Positions 52,862-63,296 of a stretch of DNA of 64,000 bases are shown here, one piece after another (the stretch's first letter is position 1; each line of letters starts with the position of its first letter). Source of the DNA: Triparma columacea (lineage: Eukaryota; Sar; Bolidophyceae; Parmales; Triparmaceae). The position numbers and the translations under genes were made by a program. The stretch is taken from assembly GCA_030267965.1 (NCBI GenBank), contig BRYA01000165.1:36609-100608 (forward strand). The letters run 5' to 3'. The notes under the pieces are model-generated. The model did no database searches. It was not told the origin of the DNA and worked only from the letters and a program-made list of their open reading frames with translations.

Positions 52862-54070
52862 TTAGAAGCGGTTCTTTACGCCTTCGTAGACCACGAAGAA
52901 GATGGCAACGGAGGGTCCGATCAATCCTACACGGGGAACGACGCCGGAGAAGAGGGCGCGCTTCCCGTCGTTTGCAAGTACAAATTTGAGGGCCTCGAGG
53001 TAGCCCCCCGACACCTGGCCGGTCATCATCTGTAGTTTAGTTGCGAGCGAAGAGTAAGTTCTCCTTTAACTTGCCATGCTGCTGATTGTTCCGCTTGCCG
53101 TGCTACACCTCACCTTGCTCTTCATGACGTCAAGGGGCGTTGTGATGCCTGCTGAGAAACTTCCGGCGATGGCTCCGGCCAGTGCTGCCTCCCCGCTGCT
53201 GAGGGTGGCGGTGGTGGTCTTGACCCCATTCTTGGCGTTCCTGGTTGCCTTGGCCTTAAGCATGACGTCCTTTACATACTCGTAGGACACCATTTGAAAG
53301 ACGCGGAATGGGACGTCGCGGAAGCAGTTAGACACGTAACCTTGGTAGAATCCCCCAAGACCCTTCGCCTTCAGAATAGACGACGCGGCCTCCCCTGCAG
53401 TCGCATAGTTTCCTCCCTGAACGTTCTGCTTGACAACTTCCGAGGGTACAAGCCATCCGCTTCCTGTCATGTCCCCAGCGACGGCGGCAGCAATGTAAAC
53501 TGGGAGAGTTGGGAGGTCGGGGAACATCGCGGTGAACTTCTTCTTGTAAATCTCGTAACCTCCGAAAGTAAGGACTCCATAGGGGATCTGCCCAAGGAGC
53601 GAGCTTCCAACTCCGTTGAATAGACCATCAAGGGAAAAGGACTGGCCCATCTGCATACGAGTTTTGATAGTATCGACAGGAAACATGCAGAAAATGCTGA
53701 AACCTCTAGCAATTGCAGCGGCACTGAGGTGCCCCTTGTTAGCCTGGTGGAGGGAAGGGGTTTAGTTGAAAGAGTCGTCGTTGAGGGTTGGGGGGAGGGT
53801 AAAATGAGACAACATTTGAGACAAATTGAGCGTCGATTGTACGACCTATCACAAAAATAGCCCACCCCCAAGCTCATACCTCTCATGACTTACCTCCCAT
53901 CCCTTCTTCAGGCCAGCCAAGGCACCCTCGCTGTCAACCCCTCCACCTCGCACTTTGATTTTGTGGTTTCCAAGACTTAAGGGAGTCAAAGGAGGAAGCA
54001 TAGCAGTCGACTTCGCAACGACAGCGTTGAGACATATCGCTAGTAGGATCGCGATGCAGAGAAGCTGCAT
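52862..54070 (-). CDS. Mitochondrial carrier family protein with N-terminal signal peptide (SAM-carrier-like)
   Basis: Exons 53894-54070, 53114-53743 and 52862-53029 give 324 aa, all phase 0. Three carrier signatures PxDxx(K/R) are visible: FPVDTIKTR, VPSEVVKQN and TPLDVMKSK. The set PYGVLTFGGYEIYKKK and SEVVKQNVQ resembles S-adenosylmethionine carriers. Unlike normal members it begins with a cleavable-type signal peptide (MQLLCIAILLAICLNAVVA), which argues for the plastid envelope or endomembranes rather than mitochondria; no Phe follows the cleavage site. The last exon codes for 55 residues (MMTGQVSGGYLEALKF... to EGVKNRF) and was found only by continuing the sixth helix past the donor at 53113. 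Confidence 0.85.
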
Positions 54071-54400
54071 TGGGAGGAATTGAGGATTTGGTTCTGGATT
54101 TTTGGACCAAACTAGCCTAATTCCGTGATACGAAGGAAGCCTGGTGTAAGTATCGTAGCTACGCGCCGTTATACTATTTTTATGTCCATTTTGTCTTTCA
54201 TTAATCCTCAATTATTCCCACACCTGATTTTTATCTTCCAGCGGGCCTGCCGCTTCGAGCCGTTCTGATTGGTTTCCCACCTCCTACCACTGCTTATTCA
54301 CTCCTGCCAATATTTCATTTTCAACTCACGTCCTCTATCACCACAGCCAAACGTAGCACCCCCCTTCCCCCCCCCCCCTTCCCCCCTTCCCCCACAAATT
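54071..54400. promoter_or_regulatory. Divergent promoter region, carrier / CAF1
   Basis: 330 bp between the start codons of the carrier (minus) and CAF1 (plus). The CAF1-proximal 50 bp is a C-rich tract (CCCCCTTCC repeats) likely in the leader. No ATG-initiated gene is evident inside. Confidence 0.4.
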
Positions 54401-55581
54401 ATGCCCCCCACCGAGTCTTCTCCCTCGCTTTCGTCAAACTCCCCGTCCTTCGCTCCCGCGAACACCAATAGTTATGGGAACCCTTCAAACAGGGATCACA
54501 TGCGCTTCAAGGACCACAAGGGAGAGTCAGTAGAGATCCGAAATGTATGGGCTGGAAACCTTGACGAGGAGGTGAGTGAGGCAGAGATGAAGGGAAAGGG
54601 CGGAAACATGGTTCGCAATAATCTTCGACGCGCTTTTCCATTGCTAACCCCTCACTGTTCCTCGACTGCAGTTTGAGGTCATCCGTGAGCTGGTGGAGCG
54701 TTATCCTTATATCGCCATGGACACCGAGTTCCCTGGTGTCGTCGCGAGGCCGGTGGCCGAGAGCTACGCGCCTGATTACCATTACCAGAGTCTCAAGTGC
54801 AATGTTGACCTGCTTAGGATCATCCAACTTGGGTTGGCGTTCGCAGATGAGGTAAGAATGGGCAAAAAGCAAAAACAGCAAGGAAAATGAATCGTGGTGA
54901 ATAAGGAGCACAATTGAGCGCAAGAGGCACCCCAACTTACTCGCCAACACAACCATATCCCGCGACTCGTTTCTCTCTCCGCAGGACGGGAACTTTGCCA
55001 AGGGCTGCCCGTGCTGGCAGTTCAACTTCAAATTCTCCCTCAAGTCGGACATGTTCGCTCAGGACTCAATCGATCTCCTCGTGAAGAGCGGGATCTCCTT
55101 CGATGACCACGAAACCCAGGGCATTGACCCCGTCCGTTTCGGGGAGCTCATCATGACGTCTGGGCTCGTGCTGGAAGACCGTGTCACCTGGACTTCGTTT
55201 CACTCGGGCTACGACTACGGTTACTTGCTCAAGCTCCTCACCTCAAGCCCTCTCCCTGAGGACGAGAAGGAGTTCTTCAACCTGCTCTATAAATACTTCC
55301 CCACCATCTACGACATCAAATACATGGCCAGCCTGATCGATGGGTTCTGGGGTGGGCTTCAGAAGACTGCCGACGACCTCGGTGCGATCCGCATAGGGCC
55401 AGAGCACCAGGCCGGCTCCGACGCCATGCTCACCATGTCCACCTACTTTGCCATGGCCAATGCAAAGTTCAAGGACGACAAGACGGGAACCATCAACTCA
55501 GCGAAGTACCATAACGAGCTCTTCGGGTACGGAGACAACCACACGGTCAGGAGGAGCAAGGGTGGGGGAGACAATAAGTAG
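54401..55581 (+). CDS. CAF1: CCR4-NOT complex deadenylase subunit CAF1/POP2
   Basis: Exons 54401-54571, 54672-54851 and 54985-55581 give 315 aa. A Ser/Asn-rich N-terminus is followed by IRNVWAGNLDEE and a complete DEDD nuclease: Asp74 and Glu76 in AMDTEFPG, Asp194 in SFHSGYDYGYL, and His258/Asp263 in HQAGSDAM. YDIKYM and CWQFNFKF are family hallmarks. Role: shortening of mRNA poly(A) tails in the cytoplasm as part of CCR4-NOT. Length is typical (about 280-330). Confidence 0.95.
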
Positions 55582-55656
55582 GGAGGATGAGAAAAAGAAG
55601 GAAATGGGGGCATTACAGTAAACAAACAGATACTCAAAACAACAAATCTGATACAA

Positions 55657-56891
55657 TTATTTCCCCTTGCGTTTGCGTTTTCCCCCTTTCTCCCCCGTCT
55701 CCTCCAGCATAATAGTTCCACTTTGACAGTCCCCCTCCCCCAGCACCTCTATCCTATCCTCATAAATCTCAAGAATCGCGAACGTCTGGATTGGCGGTTT
55801 ACTCTCCAGCGCTGCGGGCACAACGATATGGTGGATGCCCTTACTCTCTATGTACCCATTAGAGTGTGTGTGGCCCGACAGTGTGAGCACGACAACGTCG
55901 TTGAATTTCTGGAGAAGCTTAAGTATCTCAGGGTAGTTGAAGGGCAGGCAAATCGGAGCAGTAGTCTTTGGGTGCAAAGGTTGGTGCGAGCTAACGACCA
56001 CCTTCTCACCACGTTTGCGTGCCAATTCGAGCTGTGAGCGGAGCCAGTTCATCTGCGTGGGACCGATGCCACCGTTGAACGCGACAAAACGACGGTTTAA
56101 TCCAGTGCCTGGATAGGGGGAGTTTATATCTCCTTTGGCATAGTTTGGATTCTTCTTGGAGAGTATTTGTTCTGCAGCGGCTTTTTTTGGCCCCGTCCGT
56201 GAGAGCACCGTCTCATCATAATTATCTAGGAATATGAACCGATAGTCTGACTTTTGGATTGAGTAGTAACCAACTAGATCACCAGTCTGGAAAAAGCGGC
56301 GTGCGAAGCGGCGGAGAGCGAGGCAGCAGTGAGCGATAGGTTGTATTGAGAGATGAACATTACGCAAAGGTCCTACCCTTCGCTCCGATAGAAAGCACTG
56401 CACTTGAAACCCCCCCCACAACCTTCCCTCACCTCCTCTCTGACAAACGGCACCCCCAACCGCTCCCCTATCGTTTGCCTGTCGAAGCAGTACATTTCGT
56501 GATTACCGTATGTGTGGAACCACTCCCCCTCATATGCAGACAGAGCTTGGCTAATCGAAGTAAGAACAGGGTCCGGACCACTTGGGAGGTTGGCGCATTG
56601 GCCATCTATTACGTCTCCGAGGTCAATGGCAAAGTCACAGGAGGTGGATTGAAACTTGCGAGCAGCCGAGGAGGCAGCAGATATTGCATGGCGGTAGTAA
56701 CGAGGGGTGCCAGAGTATGAGAACCCATCATCAATCGGCGCGTGCTGGACATCAGCGATAATGCCGATCCGTAACCTAGGAGTCGTGGATGATGAAGGAA
56801 TCTTCACGGGGAGCTGAGACATCCTGGAAGAGAAGCAATTGTCGACGAGAAAAAGAAAGACTATGAAAAGAAGAAGCAGAACAATCCGCAT
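55657..56891 (-). CDS. Calcineurin-like metallophosphatase (ADPRM-like), secretory
   Basis: Exons 56433-56891 and 55657-56286 give 362 aa. A strong signal peptide (MRIVLLLLFIVFLFLVDNCF) is followed by the metal-binding series IADVQH, DLGDVID, GNHEMY, SSHQPLH and GHTHSNG. YRFIFLDNYDE and the overall order match the Mn-dependent ADP-ribose/CDP-alcohol diphosphatase family. The donor is GAGGAG|GTGAGG at 56432; the frame stays open past it to a stop at 56373, but only this donor fits the phase of the CCAG acceptor at 56287. The C-terminus is Lys/Arg/Gly-rich. Family enzymes are cytosolic, so the leader is odd and suggests an ER, secreted or plastid location. Confidence 0.8.
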
Positions 56892-57000
56892 ATACGGCCA
56901 CAGGCGGTGCTGCGAGACTGGGTATGCGTTTGCGATAGAAATAATAGCTTTTTTGCAATTTTCTGAACCAAACTTAACTTATCAGATCACTTGTGTGTGC
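56892..57000. promoter_or_regulatory. 109-bp divergent promoter, metallophosphatase / ZEP
   Basis: Compact head-to-head interval. No clear TATA box; AATAATAGCTTTTTT near 56940 is the only AT-rich patch. Confidence 0.4.
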
Positions 57001-58976
57001 ATGTCGTCTGTAATATGTGCGCTGCTTTTGCTCACAGGAAGCATTGTATTAGTTCATCCTTTCTCTCTTAACCTTGCTACCCACTCAACCGCCTGTAGAA
57101 GTCCAAGTTGCAGAGTGAGATCACCGTGTCGAAGTTCGACTTCCTGTTATTCACATGTTGTGGGGAACGAAGAGCTTGGGGGGGAGGTTGATGGGGAACT
57201 TCTAGGGGGTTGGAAAGACGGTCGTCAGCTAAAGGTGGCTATCGCTGGAGGTGGGGTGGGAGGGCTCACGACTGCATTGGCGATGCTCAAGAGAGGTATG
57301 GATGTGACTGTATACGAGCGCACGTCCGCCTTTGCGAGATTCGGCGGGCCTATCCAGTTCGCATCGAATGCGCTGTCCGTGATAAAGTCCATTGACGATG
57401 AGCTTTTTGACCGCATAATGGCCAAGTTCACCTTCACTGGCACGCGCACTTGTGGAATCAAGGATGGGCTGAGGGCAGAAGGGTTTAAAATGACCAACGA
57501 CGCGATGAGCTACTTGTGGGATGAGAGTAAACCCGCGGATTGGTTCGTCAAATTCCCCCTTAAGCAGTGCGCCGACTTGTATGGTTTGCCCTTCACAGGG
57601 GTTATCGACAGGCCCGATCTTCAGGAGATACTTATTGACGAGTGCCGTAAGATTAAGCCGGACTTTTTGTTGAATGGCAACGCTGTCGTAGGTTATGAGA
57701 GCATGGGGAAGGGCAAGGGTGTGAAGGTAAGCTATGGCCAGCGAAGAAGCGAGCGTAGTGTTCGACCATAAAAGAGTTGCGCCGTGTCGTTACTTCGCTC
57801 CTCGACGGACCCTAATACCCCACCCGCCCACAGGTAAAACTCGCCGACGGCAGCAACCCCCATGCTGATGTTCTCGTTGGATCTGACGGCATTTGGAGCG
57901 CCGTTCGTGGCCAAATGTACGGCGAGACCATTAAGGGTACCTCCCCAAACGGCAAGAAGAAGCAAGGATGTACATACTCCGGCTACACTGTTTTCGCCGG
58001 GGAAACAACCCTCAGCACGCCCGACTACTACGAGACAGGGTACAAGGTCTACATCGGTCCACAGAGATACTTTGTGACAAGCGACGTTGGGGAAGGGCGG
58101 ATCCAGTGGTACGCCTTCTTTGCGCTGCCACCAGGGACCAAGAAGGCGCCGAGCGGGTGGGGGGGTAGCGAGGTAAGAATGGGAGGGCAACTCCAACGAA
58201 GCGTGTATAACACACATCATATCAAAAGTAACTAATACGGACCCTTTCTTTGTCCTTTACTCTCGCAGAGGGACGGCCAGGCCGATCCCGAGGAAGATTT
58301 GGTCCAGTATATCAAGTCGCTTCATCAGGGGTGGTCGGATGAGGTCCACTACGTCCTCGACAACACCCCCAAGGAAAGCGTCGAGCAGAGGGACCTCTAC
58401 GACAGGGCCCCAGAGCTACTCAGGAGCTGGGCGGACGGAAACGTCGTGCTCTGCGGAGACGCTGTCCATCCTATGATGCCCAACCTCGGGCAGGGGGGTT
58501 GCCAGGCTATTGAGGACGCGTACGTGCTCACGGAGATGCTGGCGAATACCAAGAAGACCACGGACCTCGAGGACACCCTTAAGGATTTCTACAAGAAGAG
58601 GATTGTTAGGGTTTCTATAGTTCAGTTCCTCTCCCGTCTTGCATCTGACTTGATCATCAACGCGTTCGACACCCCGTGGAGCCCCCACGATGATAAGGGG
58701 AAGTCTTGGAAGAGTTACCTCACTTTCTTCTGGAAACCAGTGCTCCAGCTCGCAATCTTTCCGGCGCAGTTCGCATACCTGTATTCGTACTATCCCAGCG
58801 GGAACATGGGCGGGATCCCCAAAGTTCTGGAGGAGGCTTGGAGGAAGAAGCACAAGCCGACGAGCGAGATGGCGTTCCAGGAGGCTGATAGGGTGAGGAG
58901 GGAGGGGGGGAAGGTCAAGATGACGGCGAGCTTCTTTCAAAAGGCGGAGGAAATTGGGGACAAGGTCGAGGTGTAA
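57001..58976 (+). CDS. ZEP: Zeaxanthin epoxidase
   Basis: Exons 57001-57726, 57834-58172 and 58269-58976 give 590 aa. The start at 57001 gives a signal peptide ending LVHP followed by Phe (heterokont plastid import) and a Ser/Arg-rich transit stretch. FAD-binding GxGxxG is at about 83 (IAGGGVGGLTTALAM), followed by GSDGIWSAVR and the second FAD motif LCGDAVHPMMPNLGQGG with CQAIEDAYVL, which are hallmarks of ZEP among FAD monooxygenases. Role: epoxidation of zeaxanthin or diatoxanthin in the thylakoid xanthophyll cycle, antagonist of de-epoxidase. There is no FHA domain, unlike plant ZEP. The first intron carries an AGCGAAGAAGCGAGCG motif. Confidence 0.9.
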
Positions 58977-59130
58977 GGGGGGGGGGAGTAAAGGGTTGTT
59001 TGGTTTTTGAAAGGTTTATTGCTTTTACGATGTGCGGCCCCAAAATAGCTTTTGAACTTCAGGCGAGTTTTTGAAACCCTACGAACGAGCGAAGCGATAC
59101 AGAAAAGGAGTTAGAAGGTAGCAAGACTGC

Positions 59131-59937
59131 TTACATCATGTACGCGTACGCTCTCACCTCCTCCCTAGCAAAAGTGAATACCGCAACCAGCCGGTCCTTC
59201 GGGCCCTCAACGTTAGAGACCCGATGAAGCGAGTAACGTCCCGCGAATATCGATAGGGTGCCAGGCTCAAACTGGAGCGCCTTCACGGAACTTCCGGCCT
59301 TAAGGTTAGCGTAGTCAGTATCCTCGTTTTCTATAACGTCCTCGACGACATTGAAAGCATATTCGTCCTGGGACTTTCGCAGGCGCGGCGTGTACTCGAA
59401 AGTTCCGCCAGCTAAAGGTTTCTGCAACATCAACGTTGTAGAGAACTCGGACTCATCGAAATGATATGAGTGCTTCCAACCCTCCTTGAACACATTAACG
59501 CTGCACCTGCCAAGAGGGTCAGAGGAAAGATATATTGGAGTTTTTTCGTCTCCGAAAACGACACTTTGAACGAGCCTCCGCAACGCGACATTCTCGTAAA
59601 CGGAGAGCAGAGCACCGCCAGGAGGAAGTTCATCTCCAGCAAGAGAAGCTACCTTTGTCCTCATTAACCTGTTGCGAATATGGGAGGGAGGATAGTCGGG
59701 AGAGGCTGGGAGGAGATAGGCATTATGATCGTCATCAGTGACGTAGCAATCCTTCGTAGTCTTGTTGTCGGCATTTTGACAACCTGTTACAGCCTCATGT
59801 AGCCCTCGGGTGCTAAGGAATTCAGGGATAGTCGCGACACCTGTTTCCAAAAATGATCTTCGCAATCCTTCTACGAATGTGGATCTCCTGAGTGCGCCAA
59901 TATCTGATAGGAACGGGTATAGCTTGGTGTTCAACAT
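59131..59937 (-). CDS. 2OG-Fe(II)-oxygenase-like protein, 268 aa
   Basis: Single exon. The double-stranded beta-helix core shows HFDESEFSTTLMLQ (HxD), SLHRVSNV (distal His) and KDRLVAVFTF (Arg). The N-terminal helix region (LRRSFLETGVATIPEFLS) is the usual lead-in of HalD-like and phytanoyl-type dioxygenases. SDPLGRCSVNVFKEGWKHSYHFDE resembles uncharacterised bacterial and algal HalD/BesD-like proteins, but the presence of Asp at the HxD site means an ordinary oxygenase rather than a halogenase. No targeting peptide. Substrate unknown, possibly an amino acid or small peptide. Confidence 0.75.
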   Translation of the reverse strand: MLNTKLYPFLSDIGALRRSTFVEGLRRSFLETGVATIPEFLSTRGLHEAVTGCQNADNKTTKDCYVTDDDHNAYLLPASPDYPPSHIRNRLMRTKVASLAGDELPPGGALLSVYENVALRRLVQSVVFGDEKTPIYLSSDPLGRCSVNVFKEGWKHSYHFDESEFSTTLMLQKPLAGGTFEYTPRLRKSQDEYAFNVVEDVIENEDTDYANLKAGSSVKALQFEPGTLSIFAGRYSLHRVSNVEGPKDRLVAVFTFAREEVRAYAYMM

Positions 59938-60065
59938 ACCAACTATGTATATATACGGTATATATTAAATCAGCGCGATAATCAAAGTCAATAGCCTTTT
60001 TTGCCTTTAATAATCCTTTAATAAAATAAGATAAAAGAAAAAGTGCTTTCATTGGGTCAAAGACT
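59938..60065. promoter_or_regulatory. Divergent promoter, oxygenase / polymerase iota
   Basis: 128 bp, AT-rich, with ATATATACGGTATATATTAA at about 59947, a TATA-like palindromic patch positioned for the minus-strand gene, and several TTTAATAA words on the polymerase side. Confidence 0.5.
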
Positions 60066-63000
60066 ATGAGCGAAAGTTCCGACGATGAGCAGGAACAAGA
60101 AATCTTGATGAATGACATAACAACAGTGTCGGAAACAACATCTGTAAAAAACGGTGATAGCAACAATAGAAAATCCTCAAGTTTGTCGAGACAACATCTT
60201 GATGAAAAACCTTCCTCAAAGTGTATCATGCACGTTGACGTTGACTGCTTCTACGCACAGTCCGCGTTCATTAGGAACTACCCCGCTGGGGAGGATGAAC
60301 CGCCAATAGCCATGCGTCAGAAGCACATTATTGTCACTGCAAATTACCCAGCGCGTGAGCTTGGGGTCAAGAAGCTCATGAGCTACGAAGCTGCGGTTGA
60401 CATTGACAACAAGCTTGGCGGAGGAGTAATAAAATTTATCGACGCATCTGACCTTACTCTGTTCCGCGAGGATTCCTTCATCATAGAGACCGCGATTCGG
60501 AAGTGGTCAAGAAAGCACTCACACCCATGCCCTGTTCACAAGAGGGGGATGGACGAGTTTGACCTAAACGTTTCAGGACACGGTGACGGACTACATCTTG
60601 CCCTCGACCTCCAATCATTCATCTTCTCTGAAACAAGCTTTACAGTTTCCGTAGGATATGGCCCCTCCGCATTTCTTGCCAAGCTGGCCGCGGGACGAAG
60701 GAAACCAAATGGCGTGAGCACCCTCTCGGTGGAGGCCGCTTCTAAATTCCTTCACAAGTTGCCAATGCGGATCATACCAGGGTTGGGCTCGAACGCGGCG
60801 AGGCAGATGAGAAGGGTCATACTCAACGCAAATGGAATCGACGAGCCCGACAATGTCGACCGGAAGGAGCGTGTTGTTTTGACTTGTGGTAATCTACTGA
60901 AGACACCAATGGTCGAGTTGAAGGGCACGGTCGGGGAGGGTAACGCGAGGCTCTTTCTGCGATTAGCGCAGGGGCTCGACGATTCAGAAATCATTGATAA
61001 CGGAAATGACATGAAGAAGGTGACGACTGTTGAGGATTCCTTCAAGAGTGGGACAGTGACGAACCTCTCCTCGCTCGACAGACAATGCGCGAAGATTGCG
61101 GGTAGGCTACTGAGCACAATGGCAGAGGAGAACAAGAGGGTTGGGATGCGGGAGGGGGCGAACTTGAGGGTGACGGTGCGTGAAAAGGGCATTAGGGGCA
61201 GACGATCGAAATCGGTACCTTGGCCAAGGGTAAAAGTCGATGCGAATGTGATTCGGCGGCTTGCAATGGCCGAGGTTTCAAAGGTAATATCTACTGGGAA
61301 GGGTGGGGGGAGCTTCAACTGCACGCTAATGAACTTAGGTGTCGAGTGGAGAGCGTCGAGTCAATCGTCGTTGTCGTCGTCGTCGTCTTCGTCGTCGTCT
61401 TCGTCGTCGTCGAGCAAGAAGAGGAAAGGTGGTGGTGGTGGGGGGGGGGGGCTGAAGAAATATTTCACTACTGCGGCGATGGTATTTATGGCGATGGCTG
61501 CATACATCGGAGGGGGTGTAGACGGTTTTTGTGCGAGCGCTAATAACATCCAAATTCAAGACCTCGTCGACAAGCGGAAACTAGCGAGGAGTAGGGGCGA
61601 ATATGCGGCAGCCGACGTCATCAAGGCGCAACTTGAGGCCTCTGGCGTATTCTTGCAGGACCAGTTGGGAGGAGGATCAACGTGGAGCATGGACGAACCG
61701 CAGGAGCACGTAAATATTGAAGGGATGAGTATATTGGGTTTAGCTCATGCGGCATGTGGCTGTGTCGAAGACAAAGATGCAAGCGAGGAAGATGTGGAAG
61801 CCATTGGAGAAGCAGCATTAGAAAGAATAGGGATGCTGAGGGAGGTAAGTAAAGAATGGCTGAAAAGCTCCGACCGTTTCACGACCTCAAGTTCACCCCA
61901 TCTTGCTTTCGCAGCTCAACCCTTACTCCTTCCACCCGGAGACCATGGGGAAGAAGGCAGTCGACGCAGCATTCTGGTTCTGCATGGCTGGACTCAAGAA
62001 CGAGGCTGTTTTTCAAGCTCTTGCTGATATACAAAAGGAAGAATTGCTACGATTCGGGGCTCGGGATACGTGTCGAATTGTTGATGCGAAGGCGATGTTG
62101 GAAAAGCTCGCTGCTTGTGGGCTGGAGGGACATTCCATTTTTGATGTTGGCGCGAGCATTCTTGATGAGAAGGGCGTGGCGGCGGCGATGGACACGCTTA
62201 CTTTTGAGAGCCCTCGCAGCTTGATCTGGTTCTTCCGACAGTCGCGGAGGACGAGAGAGGTAAAAAAGATAAGACAGAAGGGGATTAAGGCGTGGGCGAC
62301 GATGAAGGGTCATATAGTAAAGAGAGAGGTGGGAGGGATGAAGATGGGGGGCTGGGTTTACGAGAGTCGACCTCTTATTATTGACATTGGTTGCGGGATG
62401 GGTGTCTCTTTGCTTGGACTTGACCGAGACGAGAAGTGGCGTGGCTACAACAAGCTTGGTGTCGACCTTAGCAGGCGAGGTGTGAGGATCGGAAGGGGTA
62501 TAGCAAAGAGGAGGGGGAGAGAAGGTGTCTTGCGTTTCGTTGAGGCGCCTGGAGAGGACGCATTAGATAGTTTGAAGTATTATAAGGGAGAAATCGCTGT
62601 CGTAATGATCCAGTTTCCTACCCCGTATAGCTTGTTGAATGGAGGGAACTCGCAGCTCCCTGAAGAGGACGGTGACAGCTTCATGGTGACACAGGGGCTA
62701 GCGAGAAGAGTCAAGGAGATCGGAGCGAATCACGTTCTAATCCAGTCGAACGTGGAGGATGTAGCACTTCGGTGTTGCGAAACGTTTGTAAAAGCGGGAT
62801 ACGTAAAGGTGCGTTTAGGAGAGGAAGGCGTGCTATTTCAAGGGGGTGACGATCAGGCTCTCAAGGAGATTGCGAAGGAGGAGAGGGCAACAACGAGAAA
62901 TAGAAGGTGGCTCGAGAGAGGAGGAGGGGAGGCCATGGGAAGGGCGGAGGAAGCAACAGGGTGGAGAGGAACGAACGAACGCTTCTTCGGGTGCAAGGGT

Positions 63001-63102
63001 GTTACGGAGACTGAGGTGAATTGCGTCATGAGTGGGACGGGAGTGTATAGGATGCTCTTGCGGAAAGGGAGACCGGAGAAGGGGGAGGACGGAGAGGACT
63101 AG
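60066..63102 (+). CDS. DNA polymerase iota (Y-family) frame continuing into a TrmB-like methyltransferase
   Basis: Exons 60066-61844 and 61915-63102 give 988 aa if read as one gene. Residues 50-430 are Y-family polymerase: MHVDVDCFYAQ (Asp58), VTANYPARELGV and KKLM of the Pol iota type, GMDEFDLNV (Asp163-Glu164), VGYGPSAFLAKLAAGRRKPNG and the IPGLG helix-hairpin-helix. Then a poly-Ser tract, KKRK, poly-Gly and LKKYF, which looks like an NLS plus PCNA-binding-type end. With no stop, the frame goes on through MVFMAMAAYIGGGVDGF, a CysRS-like helical segment (LVDKRKLARSRGEYAAADVI) and a methyltransferase (see 61479). Either a real fusion, or two genes joined by an error or variation in the G-run at 61436-61451, where a shifted frame meets TGA at once. 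Confidence 0.75.
61364..61451 (+). repeat. TCG trinucleotide tract followed by GGT/poly-G run
   Basis: Imperfect (TCG/TCT)n encodes poly-Ser (to about 61415), then after GAGCAAGAAGAGGAAA comes (GGT)n merging into a long G-run ending GGCTGAAG. Both are prone to length change; the G-run decides whether the polymerase frame terminates. Confidence 0.9.
61479..63102 (+). CDS. Alternative model: plastid-type TrmB-like tRNA methyltransferase, 517 aa
   Basis: If translation starts at ATG 61479, the protein begins MVFMAMAAYIGGGVDG followed by Phe, again a heterokont plastid-type leader. A helical segment with AAADVIKAQLEASGVFLQD and GGGSTW, like the C-terminal helical part of cysteinyl-tRNA synthetase, follows, then an unknown helical region. 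A class I methyltransferase comes last: LIIDIGCGMGVSLLGL, LGVDLSRRGVRIG, FVEAPGED, IQFPTPYSLL, the pattern of tRNA guanine-N7 methyltransferase (m7G46), whose motif is normally F-P-D-P-W. Asp to Thr and Trp to Tyr in that motif may mean a divergent activity. Spliced at 61844/61915. Confidence 0.6.
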
Positions 63103-63296
63103 GGGACTTGTAATTCACAGAAGGGCTAAGTTGACCAAAACCTAAATACTCTTTTAACTACTTAGTGTTGTTCCTTTGGTCGCCCCGTTCCGTTCCTGTT
63201 CCTGTTCACTCCCCCCCCTTCCATTGGAAGAAGCGATCCTTGATGGTTGTCATGGCATTTAAGAGCTATGGAGATAGAAGTTGATGGGATCGAAAG

